In this document: piece by piece, positions 27,520-36,160 of the stretch | How the letters are laid out: every line of letters begins with the position of its first letter | Numbering within the stretch: position 1 is the stretch's first letter | NCBI RefSeq assembly: GCF_000316665.1 | Contig: NC_019678.1 | Location: 1,488,001 to 1,552,000 of the forward strand | From: Rivularia sp. PCC 7116 | GTDB lineage: Bacteria; Cyanobacteriota; Cyanobacteriia; Cyanobacteriales; Nostocaceae | Direction of reading: 5' to 3' | Length of the DNA: 64,000 nucleotides | Program-made: the position numbers and the translations under genes | Notes under the pieces: generated by a model | Told to the model about the DNA's origin: nothing | Seen by the model: only the letters and a program-made list of their open reading frames with translations | Database searches by the model: none

Positions 27520-28290
27520 CTAGCTGGCTTTATTAATTGACTCTGCTGGCAAGCAGATTAAGTTATCCCCTTGAGTAAGGATTAGACCGCGCTGACGCAA
27601 CTTACCCATTAGGCGGGTTACGGTGACGCGAGTCGAACCGATTGCACTGCCTATTTGTGCATGAGTGAGGGGAAAGGGCAGACAGTAGCCATGAATTACT
27701 TCGGGGTCACTTTCGCTCATCGCCGGTTCTCCATACTCCTCAATCAATAAAGTGAGGAATCCTAAGAGCCGGTCGATAGTGCGTCGCTGCCCCAAGGCGC
27801 TCAACCACAGCAGTTTACGCTGGTGTTGATACCTAAAGGCATCCATGACTTCACGGCGAAAATGAGGCCAATTATCTAAATCATGCCAGTACATCCACAA
27901 CACCGCTGTTTGGTCAACATGGGCGTATGACTGCAAAGTGAAAGGTGATTGAGCAACAATTTCAAATGGCTGTCCCGCACCAACAAAACCCAAGAATGCT
28001 TCTTCAGGAGTTCTGTTAATCCGGCGAGACGTTAACTGAGAAGCAGTGGCACTGACTTGAGCGGTTCCCACCATGCGGATCGCACCCCTTTGCACCAAAT
28101 ACAGCAATCCAGGTCTAGCTGGAATTCGCTCATCTTTGCTAAAGGTGCGGCAGCGATAGTGTTCTTGTGCCCAATCAAGAATTCGTTGCCAAGTTAAAAA
28201 TGGACGTGATGCCTCAGAAAAAGAGGATGGAGATTGCATAGGTAACAAAGAGCGTTCGGCTGAAGACAAAGACGACATAAAAAGGTGCAA
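27520..28290 (-). CDS. devH: CRP/FNR-family regulator, probably DevH
   Basis: A 256-residue regulator. The N-terminal part (about 30-170) is a cNMP-binding-like beta-barrel. The C-terminal helix-turn-helix (about 203-235) contains THAQIGSAIGSTRVTVTRLMGKLRQRG, nearly identical in its core to NtcA, but the rest is longer and different, so it is not NtcA. The layout fits DevH, the NtcA-related factor needed for the glycolipid layer of heterocysts. From memory, devH and rbcR are close neighbours in Anabaena 7120, as here. The cAMP phosphate-binding cassette is not obvious. A candidate NtcA site lies upstream. The DevH identity should be checked by alignment. Confidence 0.82.
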   Translation of the reverse strand: MHLFMSSLSSAERSLLPMQSPSSFSEASRPFLTWQRILDWAQEHYRCRTFSKDERIPARPGLLYLVQRGAIRMVGTAQVSATASQLTSRRINRTPEEAFLGFVGAGQPFEIVAQSPFTLQSYAHVDQTAVLWMYWHDLDNWPHFRREVMDAFRYQHQRKLLWLSALGQRRTIDRLLGFLTLLIEEYGEPAMSESDPEVIHGYCLPFPLTHAQIGSAIGSTRVTVTRLMGKLRQRGLILTQGDNLICLPAESINKAS

Positions 28291-28375
28291 GGAGTGTCTT
28301 TGTGAAAGGCCATCTTAGGCTTGAAACCTAAGTGCCAGCTATCCAAAAGGTAGAAAGCTGAGCTTCTACTCTTTT

Positions 28376-28415
28376 GTTATACTTCTTACTGTACAATGTT
28401 TGTAGTAAAGTTTAC
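28376..28415 (-). promoter_or_regulatory. Candidate NtcA-activated promoter of devH
   Basis: On the minus strand GTAAACTTTACTAC (GTA-N8-TAC, 28415-28402) is followed after 20 bases by TATAAC (28381-28376). This spacing matches the NtcA-activated promoter layout in cyanobacteria. It lies about 85 bp before the devH start. The site alone is common by chance; the -10 spacing is what adds weight. Confidence 0.45.
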
Positions 28416-28515
28416 CCAGAATTCAATAAATTTTATGCAATTCTAATATTCTTTCAACAAATATAAAGATATGTCTAAAGACGGATGACATAAAATCAAT
28501 GTTTCTGGGTTTACA

Positions 28516-29388
28516 GTGTTGTCATCAGTATCTTATGTGCATCAAAAGTTACTAGTAAGTAAATACACAGCAATATTACAGCTAATATACGGTCAATTGA
28601 CTAGAGCGGTGAGTATTTATGCTCTGTCGGAAGGAAATAAAAGTATAGAAAAAAAATATATTCCTCTATCAAGGGGGAAAAGTGATATTAAAATTTCTTA
28701 TATGTCTGGTGTAGCTTTGCACCTCTCGAAATCTCATAAATCCCAGACTTTTTCTATCGCGAACTCAATTGCTTCTTGTTTGTCAGCAAGTAATGGTGGT
28801 TATTTGCAGCTTGAAATTTTACACTCAGGTTTAATTGAGATACAAGTTAGTGACTTATTCTTAGCTGCTTGGCTGCAAGGCTTTACTGATAATAATCCAA
28901 GTAGAGAAGGAAGTAATATTAACTTCTTAGCTTTTAAGCCTGCTTCTAGAATGGTTGTATCCGAATTGAACTCTAAGGTATTTTCAGTTCAATACGTCCA
29001 TGCTAGGTGTTGCTCTTTGTTAAGACTGGCTCAACAACAAAAGTTAATTGACTGTGACGAATTTTCATCCGAGTCTATACCTTGGCTTAAGGATGATGGC
29101 AAACTGATTTTAAATCATCAAGCCGAACGGTGTTTGATTGCTAATTTGGTAAGACTTATAGATGAGTTAGAACCAGTTATTGCTCGTCCGCTCAAGTGGG
29201 AAGGGGCAGCACTAAGTTTAGTTATCGCTTTTGAAGGTTTTTGGTCTGCTTGTCGTATTCACGATGACTCAAACACAACTTCACCAGAAATTAAGATGGC
29301 TAGAATCGGATTAATTATGGCTACTCAGTCAGCCATAAGGTTTTTGCTTGAAGAAAAATTGGGTATACCTGCTTGTTCGGAATTATGA
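28516..29388 (+). CDS. ArgRS-like protein with DALR domain but no catalytic core
   Basis: A 290-residue protein starting at GTG 28516 (start uncertain). The C-terminal half (about 155-290) matches the DALR anticodon-binding domain of arginyl-tRNA synthetase: VQYVHARCCSLLRLAQQ, a helical stretch, then MARIGLIMATQSAIRFLLEEKLGI, close to the end of ArgRS. The region about 60-125 (MSGVALHLSK ... IEIQVSDLFLAAWLQ) resembles the N-terminal additional domain of ArgRS. The Rossmann core with its HIGH and KMSKS motifs is absent, so it cannot charge tRNA. It may bind tRNA or act in regulation. It is divergent from devH, sharing its promoter region. Confidence 0.68.
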   Translation: MLSSVSYVHQKLLVSKYTAILQLIYGQLTRAVSIYALSEGNKSIEKKYIPLSRGKSDIKISYMSGVALHLSKSHKSQTFSIANSIASCLSASNGGYLQLEILHSGLIEIQVSDLFLAAWLQGFTDNNPSREGSNINFLAFKPASRMVVSELNSKVFSVQYVHARCCSLLRLAQQQKLIDCDEFSSESIPWLKDDGKLILNHQAERCLIANLVRLIDELEPVIARPLKWEGAALSLVIAFEGFWSACRIHDDSNTTSPEIKMARIGLIMATQSAIRFLLEEKLGIPACSEL

Positions 29389-29515
29389 GTTGAGAAATTG
29401 GGAGAGCTTAGAGGTGATAGAAGGGGATTGAAAAAAAATTTTAACTCTTAACTATTAGGCTCTACTGATTCATTGATGGCTACAATATCAAGTTTATAAA
29501 GTTTTATAACCGCTA

Positions 29516-29544
29516 TTGACTAATCAAATAGCTTGAGGTATATT
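29516..29544 (+). promoter_or_regulatory. Sigma70-type promoter of a predicted small RNA
   Basis: TTGACT (29516-29521), a 17-bp spacer and TATATT (29539-29544) form a near-consensus promoter. No reading frame follows; a hairpin terminator does, about 30 bases beyond the expected start. Confidence 0.7.
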
Positions 29545-29550
29545 AGCACT

Positions 29551-29618
29551 TGTGTGAGGAGCGAACCAGTAAGGGCACCGAGACGAAACACGGCCAGTCG
29601 TCGGTGCCCTTTCTGATT
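29551..29618 (+). ncRNA. Predicted small RNA, about 65-70 nt
   Basis: The transcript expected from the promoter at 29516-29544 would begin near 29551 with a single-stranded UGUGUGAGGAGCGAACC and end in a stem AGGGCACCGA / TCGGTGCCCT (29572-29581 with 29601-29610) followed by TTCTGATTTT. The 5' tail contains GUGUGAGGAG, the exact complement of the CUCCUCACAC core that I recall for the cyanobacterial regulatory RNA Yfr1. GAGGAG is also Shine-Dalgarno-like, but no start codon follows. Prediction from sequence only; not matched to a known family. Confidence 0.6.
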
Positions 29619-29679
29619 TTGTAAAATGTATTCGTTCCACAAGAGTTTTCATTTACCTGTGAAGCAAAGTTAAATATTT

Positions 29680-30522
29680 TTAGCTATCGTTTAATATAAA
29701 TTTTTCAATTGCTGCGGCTACTCCATCTTGCTCTACATCGGGAGCTACCCAGTTAGCTTGAGCTTGAACTCCTGCTGGTGCGTTACCCATTGCTACGCCG
29801 ATACCCGCATATTCAAGCATTTCTACATCGTTAAAGTTGTCGCCGACGGTCATTACATTGTTTTTTTGCAAACCTAGTAATTCTTCAGCTATATAGCGTA
29901 CCGCAGCTCCTTTGTTTACTAAAGGGTTAGTTGCTTCAAAAAAAGTGGCTACAGATTTTGTTAGATACAGTTCTGCTGGGGTATATTGCACGCGTAAATT
30001 GTTAAGTAATTTATCAATGACTTCCGTGTCTTGACACAAAGCAAGAATTTTTGTGGGTTCATTGTTTAAACAAGAACGTAAGTCACCAACGGGAATTGGT
30101 GTAATACCAGAGCGTTGTCCGTAGAATTTTGTTTCTTCGGTTAGTTCTCGGACATAAAGTTGGTCATTTATATAAAAGTGGACGGATAAAAGCTGACGTA
30201 GTTGTGGTTGTTCAAAATAATTTAATAGTTTTAATGCTATTTCCTTATTGACAGATAAATGCTGGTGAATTTTTTGAGAAACTGGGTCTTGAATCCAAGC
30301 TCCTTGATATGCTATCAGTGGGAGATTTGAGCCAATTTGAGCGTGGTAGTGTAAAGCCGAACAATACATTCTACCAGTCGCGATCGCAACTTGAATTCCT
30401 TTTGCTTGAACTGCTTGAACTGCTTCGATAACGCGATTGCTGATTTTGTTAGATTCCCCGGCAATGGTACCGTCGATATCTAAAACTAGTAATTTAATAT
30501 CTTGGGTAGATGTATTCCCCAT
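29680..30522 (-). CDS. Cof-type HAD-IIB phosphatase
   Basis: A 280-residue HAD hydrolase. Motif I is LDIDGTIAG with the nucleophile Asp; motif II is IATGRM; the Lys of motif III is in the NKGAAVRYIAEELL region; motif IV is VMTVGDNFNDVEML. A type IIB cap domain fills about residues 85-190. Cof-like enzymes dephosphorylate sugar phosphates, pyridoxal phosphate or flavin precursors and are often promiscuous, so the substrate cannot be named. Cytosolic, full length, ATG start. It lies downstream of the PEP-CTERM gene, separated by a strong hairpin. Confidence 0.88.
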   Translation of the reverse strand: MGNTSTQDIKLLVLDIDGTIAGESNKISNRVIEAVQAVQAKGIQVAIATGRMYCSALHYHAQIGSNLPLIAYQGAWIQDPVSQKIHQHLSVNKEIALKLLNYFEQPQLRQLLSVHFYINDQLYVRELTEETKFYGQRSGITPIPVGDLRSCLNNEPTKILALCQDTEVIDKLLNNLRVQYTPAELYLTKSVATFFEATNPLVNKGAAVRYIAEELLGLQKNNVMTVGDNFNDVEMLEYAGIGVAMGNAPAGVQAQANWVAPDVEQDGVAAAIEKFILNDS

Positions 30523-30576
30523 GCTCTTAGATTCTCATGAATGTGGTTAACTCTCAGTTAGAGATTAACAGATGAT

Positions 30577-30609
30577 AGAAACCCGGTTTTTTTGAAAAAC
30601 CGGGTTTCT
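30577..30609 (-). terminator. Terminator of the PEP-CTERM gene
   Basis: Stem AGAAACCCGGTTTTT / AAAAACCGGGTTTCT with a 3-nt loop, about 40 bases past the PEP-CTERM stop. The A/T-rich upper stem and GC lower part make it symmetric; it could work on either strand. Confidence 0.7.
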
Positions 30610-30651
30610 TAGTAACTCAAATATCTAATTCAAATTATTTGAAAAAGCCTT

Positions 30652-31476
30652 TTACTTTGATTTACGACGACGGAAGAAAGCTAATGCTGCGACAGAACCT
30701 AAGCCAATTATAGTTCCGGGTTCGGGAACAGAAGCTTTTGCAAAATCTGGTGTGGAAGAACTTCTGGCAATTACTTTGAAGTCAGGGCCTTTAAAACCTG
30801 CGTCTGCATAGACTCTAATGCCGCTTAAACTTGTAACTCCCAATTTTTCTAAACTTAATCCCCAAGATCCAACATCTTGTTGACCAACTTCTGTTGTATT
30901 TATATTGAAGCCAGCATCTACTTGATTAGCTCTATCAAGTCTTATAGCTTTAGTGCCTAAATTTCCTGAAGCATCGATAGCTGTAACCAATAAGTCACTG
31001 TTTTTAGTACCTCTTTCCCAGAAAAACAAACTATCTAATCCCAAATTATCTTCCTGAATAACGCTATCAAAGAATAGGTCTAATTCAAATTTTCCATCAT
31101 CTTCGGTATCAATAATGTTGTTTAAATTGTTATTTCCTAAAAAAGCAGCAATTTCATTAGCTGTTGGATCTTCTGTTTCAGAGATACCTAGAGGATTGCT
31201 AGCGTTATCACCTCTATCTGTACTTGCTGCGCCAGTATTACCTTCAGTCCATTGATCGTTATGTTGAATTACAACTCTATCAACATAGTTAAATTCATTT
31301 TTATCAATTATTGTACCGTTTTGTTCAATTGAATTTAAGATGACATCTCCTGTTGCAAGATTGTTTTGGTCTAGAGTAACGTTACTTTTAAAACCTGCAG
31401 CTTGAGCGGAGTTAGCAACAAATAAAACTGAACCAACTGTTAAACCGATAGAAGTAGCTAATTTACTAAATTTCAT
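30652..31476 (-). CDS. PEP-CTERM surface protein
   Basis: A 274-residue exported protein. The signal peptide (about 1-27) ends ANSAQA. The body is beta-rich and acidic, with DTEDDGKFELDLFFDS and a repeated pattern of Asp/Asn-rich turns. The C-terminal sorting signal is complete: VPEPGTIIGLGS, a hydrophobic helix, then FFRRRKSK. PEP-CTERM proteins are cleaved by an exosortase (EpsH-like) and carried to the cell surface or extracellular matrix. No exosortase gene is in the window. The role of the body domain is unknown. ATG start followed at once by a Lys-containing signal. Confidence 0.88.
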   Translation of the reverse strand: MKFSKLATSIGLTVGSVLFVANSAQAAGFKSNVTLDQNNLATGDVILNSIEQNGTIIDKNEFNYVDRVVIQHNDQWTEGNTGAASTDRGDNASNPLGISETEDPTANEIAAFLGNNNLNNIIDTEDDGKFELDLFFDSVIQEDNLGLDSLFFWERGTKNSDLLVTAIDASGNLGTKAIRLDRANQVDAGFNINTTEVGQQDVGSWGLSLEKLGVTSLSGIRVYADAGFKGPDFKVIARSSSTPDFAKASVPEPGTIIGLGSVAALAFFRRRKSK

Positions 31477-31930
31477 ATTATTCCCTTCTGTTTAAAACTT
31501 CTCTTTAAAACTTCTCTTTTGCAAGGCAACTTCTGTTGCGCTTTATGTTTTAATTGTGTTCCATCAGCCTTCAAGAACACATCCGCAAACATCCCGATTC
31601 ATATTTAAAGTTTAGGAATGCTAAATTTAGTTGATTTTGAAGCTAGTTTTAAGTTGAGTAAACTTAGATATTAAATGCAGCTTTAGTCCTAGGCTGAACT
31701 AACTGATAAAAGCAAAAATAATTTAGGAATTTGATAAAGATAGTGTCGATGTTTATAAAGACACTTTATTCATATGCTGTATTTAGCTAACAAACTAGGG
31801 TTGTTGGGGAATAGGTTAATTAGGAAATTAAATTTTAGGATTACGTAAGTAAATCCGGTTTGTGGGAAATTATTGTTCTTTTTTAGTTGTTATGGGACAT
31901 CTCATATGTTGCACAAGGGAAATGGGGAGT
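31477..31930. other. Intergenic region upstream of the PEP-CTERM gene
   Basis: No gene. It holds a short tandem repeat (TTAAAACTTCTCTTTAAAAC, from 31490) just before the minus-strand start, inside the presumed leader. The rest is AT-rich without clear structure. Confidence 0.4.
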
Positions 31931-31969
31931 ATTTGTAGGGTGCGTTACGACGCTAGTCTAATCCACCGA

Positions 31970-32031
31970 AACCTCACCCCTTCCCCTCTCCTTAATAAGG
32001 AGAGGGGTGCCCGCAGGGCGGGGTGAGGTTA
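31970..32031. repeat. CCCTCTCCTTA palindromic repeat, copy 2
   Basis: CCCCTCTCCTTAATAAGGAG palindrome followed by GCCCGCAGGGCGGGGTGAGG and flanked by ACCTCACCCC, giving outer inverted ends AACCTCACCCC / GGGGTGAGGTT. It is the best-preserved of the three copies in the window. Confidence 0.75.
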
Positions 32032-32119
32032 AGGAAGAGAAATAGGGAGTAAATCTAGAATTTTACTTATCGACTAAAACAAATGTTCCAAAAGTGAGGC
32101 AACTGATTAAAATAAATAG

Positions 32120-35050
32120 ATGTCCCCAATTACACGTTCTAATCAGTTGACTTCCGATATAAGTTCTCCAAAAAATCCTACATTCGTCTTGGTTGACGGA
32201 CATTCTCTGGCATTTCGTTCTTATTTTGCTTTCGCTAAAGGGCGAGATGGTGGGCTTCGCACTAAAAGTGGTATACCTACCAGCGTTTGTTTTGGCTTTA
32301 TTAAGTCTCTGCTGGAAGTTATGGAAAAGCAGCAGCCTGAAGCGATCGCCGTTGCTTTTGATTTGGGTTTACCTACTTTCCGCCATCAAGCTGATGATAC
32401 TTATAAAGCTGACCGTCCGGGAACCCCGGAAGATTTTATTCCCGATTTGGAAAATCTCCACGAATTACTTACGGGATTAAATTTACCAATTTTGACGGCT
32501 CCGGGTTATGAAGCTGATGATGTTTTAGGAACTTTGGCGCAAAAAGCATCTCAGGCGGGATATCAAGTTAAAATCCTGACTGGGGATAGAGATTTATTTC
32601 AGTTAGTTGACAAAGATAAGCAGATAAGCGTTCTGTATTTGAACAAGGAATCTCTACAGCGTTCGAGTAAGGGGCTTAAAGAATTTCATTCGGAAGAAGT
32701 TAAGGAAAAGTTAGGAGTTTTACCAACTCAAGTTGTTGATTTTAAAGCGCTTTGTGGGGATAAGTCGGATAATATTCCCGGTGTGAAGGGAATTGGAGAG
32801 AAAACTGCGGTACAGTTGCTCGATACTTACGGTACTCTGGACAAAGTTTATCAATCTTTAGATGAAATAAAAGGTGCTGCTCGTAAGAAATTAGAAACAG
32901 GTAAGGAAGACGCTGATAAATCTAAGTTTTTGGCGAAAATAGTTGAAGATGTTCCGTTAGAAGTTAATTTAGAAGATTGTAAATTAAAAGGTTTTGATAA
33001 TAGCGAACTCAAGCCGATTTTAGAGAAGTTAGAATTTAATTCTTATCTTAAAAAAATTAGCGAACTTCAACGAAAATTTAGCGGTGGTGCTGAAGAAATT
33101 GCAGAATCGGAACCTGTAGAAGTTGAAGATAATGATTTATGGTTTTGGAGTGCTAAAGACACAGAAGAATTTCAAAAGCAAAATACTTCCCCAATTCAAC
33201 CGCTGATTGTTGATACGGAAGTCAAACTCAAGGAATTAGTTGCAATACTGCAAAAATTTACAAGTTCCGAAACACCTGTGGCTTGGGATACTGAAACTAC
33301 CGATTTAGAACCGCGAGATGCAGAATTAGTCGGAATTGGCTGTTGCTGGGGAACTGGAGAAAAGGAAGTTGCTTATATTCCTTTGGGACATAAAGATGGC
33401 AATAATCTTGATAGAGAAATTGCTTTGCAAACGCTACGTCCAATTTTAGAAAGTGCAGATTATCCCAAAGCTTTTCAAAATACTAAATTTGACCGTTTAG
33501 TTTTACGATGTCAGGGAATTAATATAGCAGGGGTAGTATTTGACCCCATGTTAGCAAGTTATGTTCTTAATCCCGATAGCAGCCACGGTTTAAGCGAACT
33601 TTCTCAAAAATACTTGAAATTGACTGCAAAAAGTTATGTTGAGTTGGTTCCGAAAGGTCAAACTATTGCGGATGTAAGTATTTCTGAAGTCGCAGATTAC
33701 TGTGGAATGGATGCTTATACTACCTTTGGATTAGTCGGAAAATTAAGGGAAGAATTGGATAAAATTCCAGTTTTATCAAAGTTATTTTCTCAGGTAGAAC
33801 AACCTTTAGAGAAAGTTTTAGCGGAAATGGAATTCCAAGGAATTCGCATTAATTCGGCTTATTTAAACGAACTTTCCCAGCAGTTGGAAACTGATTTAAA
33901 TAAGTTAGAAGAACAAGTACACGAAGTTGCTGGAGAAAAATTTAATTTAGGTTCTCCAAAACAGTTGAGTCAGATATTATTTGAACATTTGGGTTTAAGC
34001 ACTAAATATTCTCGTAAAATCAAAACCGGATATTCTACAGATGCAGCAACTTTGGAAAAGCTGCGAGAAGTTGATGAAACGGGAATTATTGAAGCTATTA
34101 TTGAATATCGGACTTTATCAAAATTAAAGTCTACTTATGTAGATGCACTTCCAGCTTTGGTTCGGGAAGATACGAAGCGGGTACATACAGATTTCAATCA
34201 AACAGCAACATCAACAGGAAGATTATCTTCTTCCAATCCAAATTTACAAAATATTCCGATTCGTACAGCTTTTAGTCGTCAAATTCGTAAAGCTTTTATC
34301 CCGGAACAAGATTGGTTAATATTAGCTGCGGATTATTCTCAAATTGAATTACGAATTTTGGCTCATTTGAGTCAAGAGCCTGTTTTGGTAGAAGCTTATA
34401 ACAATAATGAAGATATACATACTGTTACTGCACGGTTAGTATATGAAAAAGATGAGATTACATCAGATGAAAGACGGGTAGCAAAAACTATTAACTTCGG
34501 CGTAATTTACGGAATGGGTTCGTTGAGATTTTCCCGCTCAACTGGTATAGATAAAAATCTTGCCAATGAATTTATTAAAAGGTTTTATACTCGCTATCCA
34601 AAAGTTTTTGAGTTTTTGGAAGGTTTGAAAAAACAAGCTATTTCTCAAGGCTATGTAGAGACAATTTTAGGGCGTAGGCGTTATGTCGATTTTACTAGTA
34701 GAAATTTAGTGAACCTAAAAAATGTCAACCCTGAAGAAATTGACTTAAGTAAATTGAAAAATTTAGGTCCTTACGATGCTGGATTATTGCGCTCTGCTGC
34801 TAATGCACCAATTCAGGGTTCTAGTGCCGATATTATCAAAATTGCGACGATAAAAATTCACGAACTTTTGCAAGATTATCAAGCAAGATTGTTGTTGCAG
34901 GTTCACGATGAATTAATTTTTGAAGTTCCTCCTGAAGAATTAGAAGAATTGCAAATAAAAATTAAGTCAGTCATGGAAAATGCAGTTGAGTTAAGCGTTC
35001 CTTTGCTTGTAGAAGCTAGTGCTGGTAATAACTGGATGGAAGCTAAGTGA
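32120..35050 (+). CDS. polA: DNA polymerase I
   Basis: A 976-residue PolA. The 5' nuclease domain (about 20-320) has LVDGHSLAFRSYFAF, GYEADDVLGTLA, TGDRDLFQLV and CGDKSDNIPGVKGIGEKTA. The middle 3'-5' exonuclease domain (about 370-560) keeps the metal-binding WDTETTDLEP, so proofreading is likely active. The polymerase domain shows TASTGRLSSSNPNLQNIP, AADYSQIELRILAHL (motif A), RRVAKTINFGVIYG (O-helix) and LLQVHDELIFEVP (motif C). It removes RNA primers and fills gaps in replication and repair. ATG 32120 is the start. It is a single gene. Confidence 0.97.
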   Translation: MSPITRSNQLTSDISSPKNPTFVLVDGHSLAFRSYFAFAKGRDGGLRTKSGIPTSVCFGFIKSLLEVMEKQQPEAIAVAFDLGLPTFRHQADDTYKADRPGTPEDFIPDLENLHELLTGLNLPILTAPGYEADDVLGTLAQKASQAGYQVKILTGDRDLFQLVDKDKQISVLYLNKESLQRSSKGLKEFHSEEVKEKLGVLPTQVVDFKALCGDKSDNIPGVKGIGEKTAVQLLDTYGTLDKVYQSLDEIKGAARKKLETGKEDADKSKFLAKIVEDVPLEVNLEDCKLKGFDNSELKPILEKLEFNSYLKKISELQRKFSGGAEEIAESEPVEVEDNDLWFWSAKDTEEFQKQNTSPIQPLIVDTEVKLKELVAILQKFTSSETPVAWDTETTDLEPRDAELVGIGCCWGTGEKEVAYIPLGHKDGNNLDREIALQTLRPILESADYPKAFQNTKFDRLVLRCQGINIAGVVFDPMLASYVLNPDSSHGLSELSQKYLKLTAKSYVELVPKGQTIADVSISEVADYCGMDAYTTFGLVGKLREELDKIPVLSKLFSQVEQPLEKVLAEMEFQGIRINSAYLNELSQQLETDLNKLEEQVHEVAGEKFNLGSPKQLSQILFEHLGLSTKYSRKIKTGYSTDAATLEKLREVDETGIIEAIIEYRTLSKLKSTYVDALPALVREDTKRVHTDFNQTATSTGRLSSSNPNLQNIPIRTAFSRQIRKAFIPEQDWLILAADYSQIELRILAHLSQEPVLVEAYNNNEDIHTVTARLVYEKDEITSDERRVAKTINFGVIYGMGSLRFSRSTGIDKNLANEFIKRFYTRYPKVFEFLEGLKKQAISQGYVETILGRRRYVDFTSRNLVNLKNVNPEEIDLSKLKNLGPYDAGLLRSAANAPIQGSSADIIKIATIKIHELLQDYQARLLLQVHDELIFEVPPEELEELQIKIKSVMENAVELSVPLLVEASAGNNWMEAK

Positions 35051-35149
35051 TGTATTTAGCAGTTATCAGTTATTAGCAAATAGCTCGATTTCTTAATTCA
35101 GCAATTCAAAATTTAAACCTATATGTTGTTCTGATTAATTTTGGTCCTG

Positions 35150-35190
35150 GGAGCATCTTGTTCTCTAATCGTTAAATAGTGAGATGCTCC
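35150..35190 (+). terminator. Hairpin after polA
   Basis: GGAGCATCT (35150-35158) pairs with AGATGCTCC (35182-35190) about 100 bases after polA. No T run follows, so termination is uncertain. A shorter relative (GGGAGCATCTTGCTCCC) is at 55073-55089, which suggests a repeat family. Confidence 0.45.
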
Positions 35191-35200
35191 TGCTACTATA

Positions 35201-35331
35201 TATAGCGTTTTGATTTGCATACAATACAAATTTAACCTCACCCTCTCTCGCTCTCCTTATTAAGGAGGAAGATGCCCTTTTCAGATATGGTGAGGTTTTT
35301 ACTTTATTCAACTCAACCGAAAACCGCTATA
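35201..35331. repeat. TATAGCG MITE-like element with CCCTCTCC repeat inside
   Basis: Ends TATAGCGTTTTGATT and (reverse complement) TATAGCGGTTTTCGG form imperfect inverted termini. Inside lies the third, degenerate copy of the CTCTCC...GGTGAGG repeat (35234-35298). Non-coding; it ends 25 bp from the LapA-like gene stop. Confidence 0.65.
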
Positions 35332-35356
35332 TTTGTGGCTAAAAAAATCAAAAAAA

Positions 35357-35635
35357 TTAAAACTCTTCATCTACAAAAAATTCTGCATCTTCTTCATATC
35401 GTCGAGAATTAGTTCGTTTTGAATTAGATGAAGTGATTAAAGGCTGTAGTAGAGAAGCAGCAATCATTCCTAATGCCACAAAAAAAGTTAGAACTAATCC
35501 GACTGGAATCTGAATAGATTCAAATGTAAGAAATCTTAACGATACTGGGGTGGCATTCTGCACCGAGATAATGGCGATCGCTATTATCCAAAAAGCTAAA
35601 ATTATTGATAAAAGTAGGTTTACAGTTGTTTTCAT
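35357..35635 (-). CDS. LapA-like (DUF1049) small membrane protein
   Basis: A 92-residue protein with two membrane helices (about 6-26 and 44-66) joined by the family block VQNATPVSLRFLTFESIQIPVGLVLTF. The tail is charged (KRTNSRRYEEDAEFF). This is the LapA/DUF1049 layout; in enterobacteria LapA works in control of lipopolysaccharide synthesis, but cyanobacterial members are uncharacterised. It is a single gene on the minus strand, convergent with polA. Confidence 0.75.
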   Translation of the reverse strand: MKTTVNLLLSIILAFWIIAIAIISVQNATPVSLRFLTFESIQIPVGLVLTFFVALGMIAASLLQPLITSSNSKRTNSRRYEEDAEFFVDEEF

Positions 35636-36160
35636 CTTTTTACTGGAAAGCCCTTTCGGACGCGCCTGATATTAGTACAGGAAAAGAAAGGTAGCTTAGT
35701 TTTCCCTTTATATTAAAGCAAATTGTAGAATCTAATATGCTAATTCTTGTAGGACAACAATTTGACAAATTATTATCGCAGTAGCACCTTAAATCTATAC
35801 CCAGTAAGTTTTAGAAGTATTTTTGACTCAATTTAAACTTTTATCGCATTTAGCTCAAAACATGAAAATCCCAGTCATTATAGATAAAAGCCCAATCAAT
35901 TAAAGATTTGGTATTTTAACAAACAAAAAGCTCTTTAACATCCAGACTTACAGTTTCACGAGTTAAAATATAATTTTCAATAGCTTTATCTTTAACTGGA
36001 CGTAATGAATTTAATTTAAATTAATTGGGGTGTAAAAGAATTTCATATAATCCAGTTTTGGGCGCATAGTTGGTGTTTTATCTTAAAACCATGCGAAAAC
36101 GTCCAATTTTGTCTGTATCTAATACTTTACCCTTGCATTTTTATCACCGCTGCAACTGCA
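35636..36160. other. Intergenic region, no gene seen
   Basis: About 525 bp of AT-rich DNA between divergent genes. It must carry both promoters. No RNA gene or clear repeat was recognised. Confidence 0.4.

Noticed and set aside
27520-28290. Annotating the CRP-family regulator as NtcA
   Set aside because: The helix-turn-helix is NtcA-like, but the protein is longer and its N-terminal part does not match NtcA.
29551-29618. Calling the predicted small RNA Yfr1 itself
   Set aside because: The plus strand carries the complement of the Yfr1 core, not the core; on the minus strand the core is present but no terminator follows it.
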